Assembly: GCF_904846415.1 (NCBI RefSeq)
Contig: NZ_CAJHAR010000023.1
Span: forward strand, 1-58,295
DNA length: 58,295 bases
Direction: 5' to 3'
From: Psychrobacter piscatorii
GTDB taxonomy: Bacteria; Pseudomonadota; Gammaproteobacteria; Pseudomonadales; Moraxellaceae
Shown: piece after piece, positions 31,361 through 40,739 of the stretch
How the letters are laid out: each line of letters opens with the position of its first letter
How positions within the stretch are numbered: the stretch's first letter is position 1
Translations under genes and position numbers: made by a program
The notes under the pieces: generated by a model
Told to the model about the DNA's origin: nothing
Database searches by the model: none
Seen by the model: only the letters and a program-made list of their open reading frames with translations

Positions 31361-31981
31361 TTCATTACTGATAGTTCTAGCTAATCATTTAGAGTTATCG
31401 CTAGAAGTAATGATAAAAAAACAGTCCATTATATGGGCTGTTTTTTTATGTCTGTTCGTTAATGATTGATTCACTTTATCATGATTGACCTCGATAAGCT
31501 CTGAGGTATGAATAAATGAATTCTCTATTCTTTAAAGTAAAATCGTTCATCTATGATTGAGAGAAACAATATTAGAATATTCCGAAAAGTTACTGGCGAC
31601 AATCGTAATATGTCGTTATATTAGATAATGGAACATCGTAAATAAACAGCGATGATTGAGTGTATTTGAGCAACCTTAATCATTCATTTGATAATTTATA
31701 TGCACTTAGATATTAAGTAGTCTGCAAAAGTAAAACCATTAGCCAATGCGGAAATATATGACATTATTTTTGGACGTAAACTAAAGTTTTAGTCGATGTA
31801 GTTTATAGGTTTTGTTAACGACTATCAGCTATAGTATAGGAAGCGATACGTTTAATAGTATACTGTGCTGCTAAGTTTGTAACAGCTATACGAACATCGA
31901 TTGTGCCACTTTATGGTGCTATTAATTTTTACCGCTCTTACTTTTACTGCTTTTAAATTAGATGTATTAGAGGATATAACA
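31361..31981. other. Intergenic region atpC/bfmR
   Basis: A 621-bp AT-rich gap. It holds the atp terminator and the bfmR promoter region. An open frame continues upstream of bfmR to 31901 but lacks a ribosome site. I see no other feature. Confidence 0.5.
31415..31447 (+). terminator. Intrinsic terminator of the atp operon
   Basis: AAAAAACAGTCC pairs with GGGCTGTTTTTT (one G-T pair) around a short loop and ends in a long T-run, 55 bp after atpC. Confidence 0.9.
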
Positions 31982-32698
31982 ATGACAACGACTGAAGAAG
32001 ACAACACCCCCCGAATCTTGATTGTTGAAGATGATGAGCGTCTGGCCATGTTGACTCAAGATTACTTGGTCAAAAATGGTTTAGAAGTAGCAATTGAAAC
32101 TGATGGTAACCGCGCTATTCGCCGTATCGTCAATGAGCAACCAGACATGGTCGTACTTGATGTTATGCTTCCTGGTAGCGACGGATTGACGGTTTGTCGT
32201 GAAGTGCGTCCGCATTATCAAAATCCGATTTTGATGTTGACTGCGCGTACTGAAGATATGGATCAAGTATTGGGTCTTGAGATGGGTGCTGACGATTATG
32301 TTGCCAAGCCTGCCCAGCCGCGTGTATTGCTTGCCCGTATTCGTGCCTTGCTACGTCGTTCAGAAAATGCACCGTCAGAAGACGTGCCACAGCGTCTAGA
32401 GTTTGGCGAGCTAGTCATCGATAACGGTGGTCGTTCAGTCAATCTAGGTGATGAATTGGTTGATTTTACCAGTGCAGAATACGATCTACTATGGTTACTT
32501 GCGTCTAACGCAGGCCGTATCTTATCTCGTGAAGATATTTTTGAGCGTCTACGCGGTATTGAGTATGATGGACAAGATCGCTCAATCGATGTACGTATCT
32601 CACGTATCCGTCCAAAAATCGGTGATGATCCAGAAAATCCAAAACGTATTAAGACGGTACGTAGTAAGGGCTATCTGTTTGTGAAAGAAGGCAACTAA
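31982..32698 (+). CDS. bfmR: OmpR-family response regulator BfmR
   Basis: The 238-residue regulator starts at ATG 31982 with GAGGA upstream. The receiver domain has Asp60 (VVLDVMLP), Thr87 and Lys109 (YVAKPAQP); the C-terminal winged helix includes VDFTSAEYDLLWLLASNAGR and RSIDVRISRIRPKIGDDPEN. The sequence is very close to Acinetobacter BfmR, the master regulator of biofilm, capsule and envelope stress. It is followed by its kinase. A terminator lies between the two genes, so bfmS may be expressed at a lower level or from its own promoter. Confidence 0.93.
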   Translation: MTTTEEDNTPRILIVEDDERLAMLTQDYLVKNGLEVAIETDGNRAIRRIVNEQPDMVVLDVMLPGSDGLTVCREVRPHYQNPILMLTARTEDMDQVLGLEMGADDYVAKPAQPRVLLARIRALLRRSENAPSEDVPQRLEFGELVIDNGGRSVNLGDELVDFTSAEYDLLWLLASNAGRILSREDIFERLRGIEYDGQDRSIDVRISRIRPKIGDDPENPKRIKTVRSKGYLFVKEGN

Positions 32699-32741
32699 GT
32701 CATTTTTGCTCATTTAATGACTAAATATTGATCGTCGTTTG

Positions 32742-32772
32742 AAAAAACCAGCCTAGTTGCTGGTTTTTTTGT
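32742..32772 (+). terminator. Intrinsic terminator between bfmR and bfmS
   Basis: AAAAAACCAGC pairs with GCTGGTTTTTT around a six-base loop, with a T-run. It sits 43 bp after the bfmR stop, which splits an expected two-gene operon. Confidence 0.85.
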
Positions 32773-33013
32773 GGCTAAATTCTAATTTTTGAACTTAAAT
32801 GCGGTGTTATGTGGTTTAATTAAGCACTTATTATAGACGCGAACTAAATGTATAAAATGTCTATTCTTTTTGGATGATCATTGCATATCCATTAAAATAT
32901 ACTATTTAGCGTCTGATAATCCTATTCAACAGTGTTCGATATCAATCACATAGCAGTGCTTATATGCTAGATGATATCAGCAGTTTTTATTTATTAAGTT
33001 GGTCACGGCACGT
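32773..33013. other. Spacer between the bfmR terminator and bfmS
   Basis: The full bfmR-bfmS gap is 315 bp. After the terminator it is AT-rich and contains TATACTATT-like sequences near 32895-32910 that may be a -10 region of a separate bfmS promoter. No ORF. Confidence 0.35.
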
Positions 33014-34702
33014 ATGTCATTAGTCTCTTCTTTAAAACACAGTATTTTTGTCCGTATCTATGCTGGACTACTCATAGTCTGTTTGTGCGTAGCATTGTTT
33101 GCGCAGTTATTGATGGGTACTATCAATAAGGAGCGTGTACAGTCCTACCGTGAAAACATGGCAATGGGGGCTTTTCATTTGGTGAGCGAAGGTATCTCTC
33201 ACCAAAATACTGCAGAAGAGCGTGAATACTGGCTGTCTGATGCCAGTAGTTTGTTTGGTGCAAATTTCAAAATCATACCTATTGATGAAGTAGATTTTAC
33301 TGCCAGCGAGCTACGACGCTTTAAAAATGATAATACTGTCGTTCGTTACGTCGAACAGCCTGTGTATGCAGATGTCTATTATCGCTTGCCGGATAATGAG
33401 AATGTCCTAACAGCACGAATATCGGAAGTCACGGAGCAGCAAGTCAGAGCAATTGCTGTCTTTTTATTGGACGACTTGTCTTATGAAGTCACCTTGTCTG
33501 ATAAACGTGCACGCTTGGCTGAACTTGAGGAGAAGTTTTCTTTCCCTCTGGCATTTGTGCCTGTTAACACGCTCGATTTAGATTCAGATCAAATGTCGCG
33601 CCTACGCCGTGATGAAGTGGTCATCTCATTGCAAGACCCTAATAGTAGTACCAGTAGTTCGGCCATCAAGATAGTGGTTCCGTCTGAAATTAATGATATG
33701 GCAGTCTTGATAGGCCCTGTACCCTTATTTAACTGGTTTCCACTCAATTTAATTATTAGTATGATTCTGATTAGTATGTTTTTAATCAGTTTGGGTGTTT
33801 ATGCGCTTATTTTCCCACTTGAGCGCAAGCTGCAGCTTATTCAAGTGGGTGTTAATGAGGTGAGTAAAGGTAATCTTGATATTCAAGTACAGGTAATTGG
33901 TCAAGATGAGATCGCACGTTTATCAGCCACCTTTAACGCAATGACGTCACATATTAAGCGTTTGATTGAGTCGCAACGAGAGCTCACGCGAGCCGTATCA
34001 CATGAGCTTCGTACGCCAGTTGCGCGTATTCGATTTGCGGTAGATATGCTGGCTGATACTGACGACGAAGATTCACGCTTTATGCAGCGTGACTATATTG
34101 ATGAAGATATCGAATCACTTAATGGTTTGATTGATGAGATTTTGACTTATGCCAAGCTCGAAGAGGGCTCGCCAAAATTAGATTTAGAACCAGTAAATCT
34201 CAGAGAACTGCTACAGCAGATTGAGCGTGAGACCAATGCACTAGGTAAGCCGATTAAAATAGTGACCAACTTGCCAAATGCGAAAGTAACCGCGATTGCC
34301 GATCGACGATATCTGCACCGTGTGATTCAGAATCTTGCAGGTAATGCTTTACGTTATGCCGAGACCACGATCATTATTAGTGCTGGTGTCAAAAAGGGTA
34401 ATGCATTTGTCAGCGTCGAAGATGACGGTCATGGGATTCCTGAGGCTGATCGTGAAAAAGTATTTATACCGTTTTCGCGCTTGGATGATAGCCGTACACG
34501 AGCATCAGGCGGCTACGGTCTAGGCTTGTCTATTGTATCGCGCATTGCCTTTTGGTTTAATGGTAGTATGAAAGTAGATGAGAGCCGAGATCTTGGCGGC
34601 GCAAGATTCGTAATGACATGGCCTATCAAGCCGCTCACACAAATTTTGGCTGCTGACGAATTGACGCAAGAAAAAAGCGAACGCGATTTCGACACTAAAT
34701 AA
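33014..34702 (+). CDS. bfmS: Sensor histidine kinase BfmS
   Basis: The 562-residue inner-membrane kinase starts at ATG 33014 (an in-frame TTG lies at 32999). It has two membrane segments (about residues 13-35 and 245-268) around a periplasmic sensor domain of about 200 residues, then a HAMP linker, the phospho-acceptor His330 in SHELRTPVARIRFAVDM, and the ATP lid with NLAGNALRY, DDGHGIP and GGYGLGLSIV. It should phosphorylate BfmR next door and set envelope and biofilm gene expression. Confidence 0.9.
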   Translation: MSLVSSLKHSIFVRIYAGLLIVCLCVALFAQLLMGTINKERVQSYRENMAMGAFHLVSEGISHQNTAEEREYWLSDASSLFGANFKIIPIDEVDFTASELRRFKNDNTVVRYVEQPVYADVYYRLPDNENVLTARISEVTEQQVRAIAVFLLDDLSYEVTLSDKRARLAELEEKFSFPLAFVPVNTLDLDSDQMSRLRRDEVVISLQDPNSSTSSSAIKIVVPSEINDMAVLIGPVPLFNWFPLNLIISMILISMFLISLGVYALIFPLERKLQLIQVGVNEVSKGNLDIQVQVIGQDEIARLSATFNAMTSHIKRLIESQRELTRAVSHELRTPVARIRFAVDMLADTDDEDSRFMQRDYIDEDIESLNGLIDEILTYAKLEEGSPKLDLEPVNLRELLQQIERETNALGKPIKIVTNLPNAKVTAIADRRYLHRVIQNLAGNALRYAETTIIISAGVKKGNAFVSVEDDGHGIPEADREKVFIPFSRLDDSRTRASGGYGLGLSIVSRIAFWFNGSMKVDESRDLGGARFVMTWPIKPLTQILAADELTQEKSERDFDTK

Positions 34703-34841
34703 CAATGCTGACAAGTGAATAATGATGAAAAGTAAAAAATTTGTCATCATTAAACGAACCTGATTATTAATATTTTGATAATCAGATGTCCTGTTTGCAG
34801 CAGCTTATTCTAGAGTAGTTTGACAATATAGGAGGCAAAGG

Positions 34842-35021
34842 ATGCCATATTTATTTGGTGGCTTGGTGCTATTAAATGCGATTACGCTGGGTTACTACTT
34901 GTTTCTAAAGCAGCCATCAACCACCCAAACGCTAAAGACAGCCAAAGAAGAGATTACTCAGCCATTAGCATTTGCTAACAGTGCTGAATATATTCCGCCT
35001 ATCATTGGCAGCAAAGATTAA
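34842..35021 (+). CDS. Small single-span membrane protein downstream of bfmS
   Basis: A 59-residue frame starts at ATG 34842 behind a strong AGGAGG site at 34831-34836. The first 22 residues form a membrane helix (MPYLFGGLVLLNAITLGYYL), followed by a polar, Thr/Lys/Glu-rich segment and the tail IPPIIGSKD. The ideal ribosome site and clean codon use make it very likely real. It lies 139 bp after bfmS on the same strand and is convergent with the EnvZ-like gene. The family is not recognised. It could be a small envelope or kinase-associated protein. Confidence 0.75.
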   Translation: MPYLFGGLVLLNAITLGYYLFLKQPSTTQTLKTAKEEITQPLAFANSAEYIPPIIGSKD

Positions 35022-35054
35022 TTTATCCACGCAGGGCTTGTCTAAGCGATAGTG

Positions 35055-36539
35055 TTAAGGATTTTCTGCATTCGATGTAATATTATCGTCTGTAGATGTG
35101 CCATCGACTGCCTCAGCAGCCAAAGTACTGTCTCCAGCAACTTTAGAGAGTAGGGGTATGCGCACACATACTTGTAACCCACCATCAGGATGATTAATGG
35201 CCTCGACCGTACCATGATGTAACCGCGCAATGCGATCTACAATGGCCAGCCCTAGACCGCTACCTTGGGTAGTACGTGCGGTCTCTCCACGCTCAAATGG
35301 CTGCATGATGCGCTCCAATTGATCCTCTGCCACACCATCACCGCAGTCACGCACACAAATCATCAATTGCTCCTGTGCTTCCTTATTGACAACGTTTTCA
35401 CTGACGACATCGCTATCTTCTTCTTCAACCGTTTCTATAAATGTTGGTATCACCGTGGCTGATAGATAAATCGGCGGTTTGCCATAACGATTGGCGTTAT
35501 TGATCAGGTTGATAATGAGACGCTTGATAGATAAGGGGCGTACGGGAACCACCTTGTGACACTCTGATTGATAAACGAACTTCATCGGTGCGAACTGCAC
35601 CATGATCTCATTAAATATCGTGTCTAAGTTGGTCAAGCTAACTGGCTCATCGGAACCATCTTTCATAAATGAGATGAACTGCTCCAAAATCGCATCCATG
35701 TCTTCGATGTCGTAAATTAGCCCTTCACGAAAAAAGTCATCTGGTAGCATCTCAGCAGTCAGACGCATACGAGTTAAAGGTGTCCGAAGATCATGTGAGA
35801 TACCAGCGAGCATGATGGTTCGTTCTTTTTGGGCTTGATTTAACGTAGTAAATAGACGGTTGAAAGCCATGTTTACTTGACGTATCTCGGTAGGGCCTTT
35901 TTGCGTTGGTAACGTGGTTGCATGACCCAGACGAATATAGTTAGTCGCTGCACGTTGTAGATAACGTAGTGGACGGTTCAATTGCCTAGCTAACAAAATA
36001 ATGGTCAGCAGCGATAAGATAGGCAATCCAATTAGAAACAATATGAGCAATGTTGGGCTGTACTGCGAGTAGTAAACCACTGGCTCACGGATCCAGAAAC
36101 TGTCATCGCGACTGTCTTGTACCCAAAGCTGCGGTGTTGGTTTGAACTTGAAGTAAACTTCAACAGGTCGCCCTAGCTGTGCACCAATCTCATACTGAAG
36201 TACATCAGTAAAGAAGCTCACAAATGCTTTGTCAGCCACCTCCGGAAAGTCACTGGGGTTGTTCACCACCACGACATGAGAATGTTGATAAACCCATTGG
36301 CGGATATCAGGACGATATTGCCAGTCTTTATTCACACTATTAATTAATCGCAGCTCACTTGTCAAATAACGCGCATGGTTTTTGAGTTCTGGTAGGTACA
36401 GACTACGCCAAAAGAATAAAATCGACAAACTCACACTAATGAGGACAATAAAAGCGACCATCAATGTTGTCAGCCAAGTATTGGAGTAAGAACGTGGTAG
36501 CCAACCTTTGCGACGGGGCTTCGAGTTTGGAGTAATCAT
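35055..36539 (-). CDS. envZ: EnvZ-like osmosensor histidine kinase (no OmpR neighbour)
   Basis: The 494-residue protein has membrane segments at about 22-44 and 160-183 around a periplasmic domain of about 115 residues, a HAMP linker and the EnvZ-type phospho-acceptor motif AGISHDLRTPLTRMRLTAEM with His249. The catalytic domain shows NLINNANRYG, VRDCGDGV and TQGSGLGLAIVDRI. EnvZ phosphorylates OmpR to control porins. In the window no response regulator lies on either side; BfmR is separated by three genes and has its own kinase. An acidic Ser/Thr tail follows the catalytic domain. The envZ name rests on the His-box. Confidence 0.78.
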   Translation of the reverse strand: MITPNSKPRRKGWLPRSYSNTWLTTLMVAFIVLISVSLSILFFWRSLYLPELKNHARYLTSELRLINSVNKDWQYRPDIRQWVYQHSHVVVVNNPSDFPEVADKAFVSFFTDVLQYEIGAQLGRPVEVYFKFKPTPQLWVQDSRDDSFWIREPVVYYSQYSPTLLILFLIGLPILSLLTIILLARQLNRPLRYLQRAATNYIRLGHATTLPTQKGPTEIRQVNMAFNRLFTTLNQAQKERTIMLAGISHDLRTPLTRMRLTAEMLPDDFFREGLIYDIEDMDAILEQFISFMKDGSDEPVSLTNLDTIFNEIMVQFAPMKFVYQSECHKVVPVRPLSIKRLIINLINNANRYGKPPIYLSATVIPTFIETVEEEDSDVVSENVVNKEAQEQLMICVRDCGDGVAEDQLERIMQPFERGETARTTQGSGLGLAIVDRIARLHHGTVEAINHPDGGLQVCVRIPLLSKVAGDSTLAAEAVDGTSTDDNITSNAENP

Positions 36540-36981
36540 ATAAATCCAGCAGATTAAGAAAGGTGTCTGATTAAATTTGGTTTTGAGTTAAGCCGCGATT
36601 GTATTTTGGAGAAAGAGCGGGTTATTTCTAAACATGGTGGCTGAGATTAGGGTGCGTCAGTCTACTTCAACACACCATAGAATAGCATAATCAATGAATC
36701 GTACTGTGAGGCTATTTATTTAAGCAGTTTGTTATGTGCCTCTCCAATATTTTAATAATACCAAATCTAAAGCACGGTATATTTTAGTAACCGATTAAGA
36801 TAGACAGACTGTCCTTAATAATTGTATAAAACGCACGGTTATGCTCGATTATGTTTTACATAGACTGGTATTTAAGCTATTGTTAATAAATAATTAAATA
36901 TGCATAGTTTATGTTTTCAACAAATAAAGACTGTGATATAATTATGCCCTTTTTGGTATACCTGCGAAAGAGAGAATTCAC
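36540..36981. other. Divergent intergenic region envZ/rpsP
   Basis: This 442-bp AT-rich gap contains the upstream regions of both divergent genes, including a good promoter for rpsP at 36914-36942. No ompR-like frame and no other ORF was seen. Confidence 0.5.
36914..36942 (+). promoter_or_regulatory. Probable sigma-70 promoter of the rpsP operon
   Basis: TTTTCA, 17 bp, then TATAAT, with a TGTG extended -10 context, about 40 bp upstream of rpsP. A strong match at the expected place for a ribosomal protein operon. Confidence 0.65.
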
Positions 36982-37251
36982 ATGGTTGTTATTCGTTTAG
37001 CACGGGGCGGTGCCAAGAAACGCCCATTTTATCAAGTAGTTGTTGCTGATCAACGCCGCGCGCGTGACGGTCGCTATATTGAAAACATCGGCTTTTTTAA
37101 CCCACTCGCTAAAGAGTCTGAAGAAGCAGTACGCCTAAACATGGAAGCGTACAATGCGTGGATCGCAAAAGGTGCACAACCTTCAGATCGCGTTGCTTCA
37201 TTAGCAAAAGCTTACAACAAGTCTGCAGCACAAACTGAAGCAACTGCTTAA
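36982..37251 (+). CDS. rpsP: 30S ribosomal protein S16
   Basis: The 89-residue protein has the full S16 fold beginning [20 protein letters not shown], with [20 protein letters not shown]. It is an assembly protein of the small subunit 5' domain. First gene of the conserved rpsP-rimM-trmD-rplS order. AGAGAGAA precedes the start. Confidence 0.98.
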   Translation: MVVIRLARGGAKKRPFYQVVVADQRRARDGRYIENIGFFNPLAKESEEAVRLNMEAYNAWIAKGAQPSDRVASLAKAYNKSAAQTEATA

Positions 37252-37416
37252 GTTTTTGTTGTTACTGAGCCACTTATAGTATGACTACAAGAAGACTCAG
37301 TAGACTTTAGAATACATAGCGTAACTGGTCTGACCAGGGTGCGCCATTAACTGTTTATCGCTTTTGACACAATTGTTTTTGCAATTGCTGTTTTAATCAT
37401 TGTTAGGTTAGCTGCT

Positions 37417-37950
37417 ATGTCATCCACTCCAAACGCTAGTGCCCTTATGAAAATCGGTCAACTTAAGAAGCCTTATGGCATCAAAGGCTGGCTTTGGGTG
37501 TTTAGTGATACGGATGATCGTACAGCGATATTCGACATGAAGCCGTGGTGGATGAAAACCGCCACTGGCATGAAACCTTTGACTGTCAAAGCTTGGCGTG
37601 AGCAAGGAACAGGAATTGTGGCTCAATTTGAGCAGATTCCTGATCGTAATGTTGCTGAGACCATGAACGGCGTGACCGTTTGGGTCGAACAAAACGTCTT
37701 GCCTGAAACAGCTGAAGACGAATATTATTGGTCGGATTTGGTCAGTCTGCGCGTGATGAACGAGCAGAACGAGTATCTAGGCAATATCACTGAAATGTTT
37801 GAAACTGGTGCCCACGACATTATGCGCGTGGCAGCCAATTCAGACAGTTTGGATAATGAAGAGCGCCTAATTCCATGGCATAAGCAAACTGTGATAGAGG
37901 TCAATATGACTGAAAAAACAGTACTTGTGGCATGGCCGAGTGATTATTAA
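37417..37950 (+). CDS. rimM: 16S rRNA processing protein RimM
   Basis: The 177-residue protein helps 30S head maturation and binds S19. The N-terminal domain has MKIGQLKKPYGIKGWLWVFS and the C-terminal PRC barrel has EYYWSDLVSLRVMNEQNEYLG, ETGAHDIMRV and RLIPWHKQTV, all family hallmarks. It sits between rpsP (165-bp gap) and trmD. Confidence 0.95.
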   Translation: MSSTPNASALMKIGQLKKPYGIKGWLWVFSDTDDRTAIFDMKPWWMKTATGMKPLTVKAWREQGTGIVAQFEQIPDRNVAETMNGVTVWVEQNVLPETAEDEYYWSDLVSLRVMNEQNEYLGNITEMFETGAHDIMRVAANSDSLDNEERLIPWHKQTVIEVNMTEKTVLVAWPSDY

Positions 37951-38026
37951 TATCGATTCTAGCTTTTAGTTAGTGTTCATTGATAGTCACACCGATTGTT
38001 TTAGCCTCAATGCAAGTAGACATCAG

Positions 38027-38791
38027 ATGTATTTTGCCGTAATTAGTATTTTTCCTGAGATGTTTGCCACGATTCGTGAGTTTGGAATCACGGGACGGGC
38101 AGTGACTCAGGAGCAAGTTACGATTGAATGCATTAATCCACGTGATTATACCACTGATAACTATCGCCGTATCGACGAGCGCCCGTATGGTGGCGGTCCT
38201 GGGATGGTGATGATGGCTGAGCCATTGTCGAAAGCCATTGAGGATGCACGCTTGCGTGCCAAGCAATATGGTTGCCGTGTCGATAGTGAGCATTGTCCGG
38301 TGATTTATATGTCACCGCAAGGGCAAACGCTTAGTGAGAGTAGCGTAGTCGGTATGACTGATTATGATGGCATGATTTTATTATGCGGTCGTTATGAAGG
38401 CATCGACGAGCGCCTGCTGTCACAATATGTCGATATGGAAGTATCACTAGGTGATTACGTGTTGACTGGTGGTGAGCTACCAGCAATGGTGCTGATGGAT
38501 AGTGTGATACGTCGTCTACCCGATATCATGGGTGATGATAAGTCAGCAGAGCAAGACTCGTTTGTCGATGGCTTGCTTGATTGTCCACACTATACCAAGC
38601 CGCATGAGTTTGCGGGTATGGCGGTTCCTGAAGTGTTACTTTCGGGTCACCATGCCAATATCGCTAAGTGGCGCTTTAGTCAGCAAGTCAGTCGTACGCA
38701 AGCGCGTCGTCCGGATTTGTGGCAAGCGTTTACTCCGACGGTAGAGCAAGCGAAGTGGCTTAAAGCACTAGCAAAAGCAGATAAAAAGTAG
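38027..38791 (+). CDS. trmD: tRNA (guanine-N1-)-methyltransferase TrmD
   Basis: Starting at ATG 38027 ([16 protein letters not shown]) the enzyme has 254 residues, matching the family; the frame is open further to a GTG at 37973, which adds an atypical leader. It methylates G37 of tRNAs with S-adenosylmethionine to prevent frameshifting. The trefoil-knot SAM site shows [22 protein letters not shown] and [27 protein letters not shown] is also typical. Third gene of the rpsP operon. Confidence 0.96.
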   Translation: MYFAVISIFPEMFATIREFGITGRAVTQEQVTIECINPRDYTTDNYRRIDERPYGGGPGMVMMAEPLSKAIEDARLRAKQYGCRVDSEHCPVIYMSPQGQTLSESSVVGMTDYDGMILLCGRYEGIDERLLSQYVDMEVSLGDYVLTGGELPAMVLMDSVIRRLPDIMGDDKSAEQDSFVDGLLDCPHYTKPHEFAGMAVPEVLLSGHHANIAKWRFSQQVSRTQARRPDLWQAFTPTVEQAKWLKALAKADKK

Positions 38792-38996
38792 GTTGTTGAT
38801 ACCTGATTTTATCGTCATTAAGCTTGATAAACAGTTAAGAAACAGAATTTTGAGCAATAATAAAACGAGTCATCGCATAGTGGCCGTTGGTTATAACCCA
38901 TTTATGTTGTATCTCACTATAAAGAGATACGATTAATTATTACAAACAGGTGATATGCGTAAAGCCTCTATTATCTAATGTGAGGAGATAACTCTC

Positions 38997-39416
38997 ATGA
39001 GCAACAAGCATCCATTGGTTCAGGTCATCGAAAACGCTCAATTGATCGAGCGCCCAAACTTTGCACCCGGCGATACCGTTGTGGTACAAGTAAAAGTACG
39101 TGAGGGTGAGCGTGAGCGTTTACAGGCTTTTGAAGGCGTTGTAATTGCTAAGCGTAACCGCGGTTTAAACTCAGCGTTTACCGTACGTAAAATCTCAAGC
39201 GGCGTTGGCGTTGAGCGTGCATTCCAATTGCACTCACCAATCATCGATAGCATTGAAGTGAAACGTCGTGGTGCTGTTCGCCGTGCGAAACTGTACTACT
39301 TACGTGAGCGTTCTGGTAAATCAGCACGTATCCGCGAAAAACTTGCGCCACGTCCAGCTCAGAAAAAGACTGACGCTGGCGTACCTGATGCAGTTGATAC
39401 TGCACCTGGTATCTAA
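38997..39416 (+). CDS. rplS: 50S ribosomal protein L19
   Basis: The 139-residue protein begins with [21 protein letters not shown] and contains [39 protein letters not shown] and [19 protein letters not shown], the L19 core. It lies at the 30S-50S interface. The C-terminus is about 20 residues longer than in E. coli (115) and is Pro/Lys/Asp-rich. GAGGAG precedes the start. A terminator follows at 39540. Confidence 0.97.
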   Translation: MSNKHPLVQVIENAQLIERPNFAPGDTVVVQVKVREGERERLQAFEGVVIAKRNRGLNSAFTVRKISSGVGVERAFQLHSPIIDSIEVKRRGAVRRAKLYYLRERSGKSARIREKLAPRPAQKKTDAGVPDAVDTAPGI

Positions 39417-39539
39417 GTACAAGTTTGCCGTTTTGAGTTGATTGTATGGTTTTAGAATTGACTCAAAACAAGGTAATAGTAGATACAAGCCCTTATTCAT
39501 AGGTTTATTTATAAATAAGCGGGCCATACCAAAAAAGAC

Positions 39540-39577
39540 AAAACCCCAATCTATGCGAATGCTGGATTGGGGTTTTT
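39540..39577 (+). terminator. Intrinsic terminator of the rpsP-rplS operon
   Basis: AAAACCCCAATC pairs with GATTGGGGTTTT around a 13-base loop, ending in a T-run, 124 bp after rplS. A and T runs on both sides would let it also act for the convergent DUF4442 gene. Confidence 0.85.
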
Positions 39578-39670
39578 GTATGTGAACGCTTATCAATTTA
39601 GGCTTGCGGGGTGATTAGCTGGATATTAACAGATGATAGGTGCTACTTTTTGCGAATAGTCGAAAACTAT

Positions 39671-40228
39671 TCAGGTATGGGGCGTTTCAATTCGGCTAGC
39701 TTGCTCTTTAGATTTGCTGTATTTGCGTAGTCTGATATACAAGGTTTTGGTGACGGTAGCAATGAGTTTTTGCTGGTCGTCTACGATATCGACTTTATAT
39801 TCACGAAACACAGGTTCACCGTCTTTTGCCAACTCTTGAATGGTAATCACCTCAGTGCTAGGTATTTTCATTCGTGCTGTGACTCTGCTATTTCCCGGTG
39901 CGATAAAATCAATATTTGAGCTTTTGTCCCAGACCACATAGTTGCTACCCAATTGATGCATCAGCATGAGCATATAGAAGGGATCAACCATAGAATACAA
40001 GCTACCACCGAATTGAGTACCGACGATATTTTTGTTGAGAGTGGTCAGTCCCATGCTGACCACACACAATCCCTGATCGAGGCTGATGTGGTCGATTTTG
40101 ATGCCTGCGCCGATATAGGGTGCGTAAGTATTGAGTCGCAGCTTTAGTAGGTGCGGGGTCAGTAGCGGCATGATACTTTGCTTGGCTCGACGCTTCAAAG
40201 TCTCAAAATTGCTGGGTAGTACACTCAT
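39671..40228 (-). CDS. DUF4442 hotdog-fold (thioesterase-like) protein
   Basis: The 185-residue protein has the YiiD C-terminal/DUF4442 hotdog domain: NKNIVGTQFGGSLYSMVDPFYMLML (central helix, residues 65-90) and VVWDKSSNIDFIAPGNSRVTARM (strands). Members resemble acyl-CoA thioesterases, but substrate is mostly unknown. It is read opposite to the ribosomal operon and to the DUF3360 gene. The Lys/Ser-rich tail is variable. Confidence 0.75.
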   Translation of the reverse strand: MSVLPSNFETLKRRAKQSIMPLLTPHLLKLRLNTYAPYIGAGIKIDHISLDQGLCVVSMGLTTLNKNIVGTQFGGSLYSMVDPFYMLMLMHQLGSNYVVWDKSSNIDFIAPGNSRVTARMKIPSTEVITIQELAKDGEPVFREYKVDIVDDQQKLIATVTKTLYIRLRKYSKSKEQASRIETPHT

Positions 40229-40739
40229 AAATCTATCCTGTTGCTTTTATTGATTTTTCAGTGATATGGGTAGCGCTGTTTTTTAGTGTTTGCTATTAGA
40301 TGATAAACGACAAAGACATTTATCATAGTTAAAAATGACTGCGCTCGCTAGTTTTAAAGCGTAACTGAGCATAGTCTTTATAGCTATCGCAAAGCAATAT
40401 TTAGTATTTATTATAACTATCTTTAGTATTTAGTTATATGATAAAAAATATTCAGATGTAAGTCATTCTTAAGAAAACTGGCCTTTGATTTAATTTTACG
40501 TCCAAATTGGCGCTGTTTTTTCCTGTTAGTTTTCTATTAAGTTCATTCCTGTATCCAATGAAAACTTTAATTTATATATTATAACGATACACATAGTCTC
40601 TTTAATTCACCTTAAATTCGCATTTTCTTATCCCTTAACATACAATGGTTTTCCGCTTATTGTGACCGACCGGTCATTTAGCGAATATCAAATTAAAATC
40701 GTTAGCCAATTAAAAATGCAATCAACACAAGGAAATGTG
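40229..40739. other. Divergent intergenic region DUF4442/DUF3360
   Basis: A 511-bp, very AT-rich gap with several TATAAT-like hexamers. An upstream in-frame extension of the permease gene to 40662 has no ribosome site. Nothing else recognised. Confidence 0.45.
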
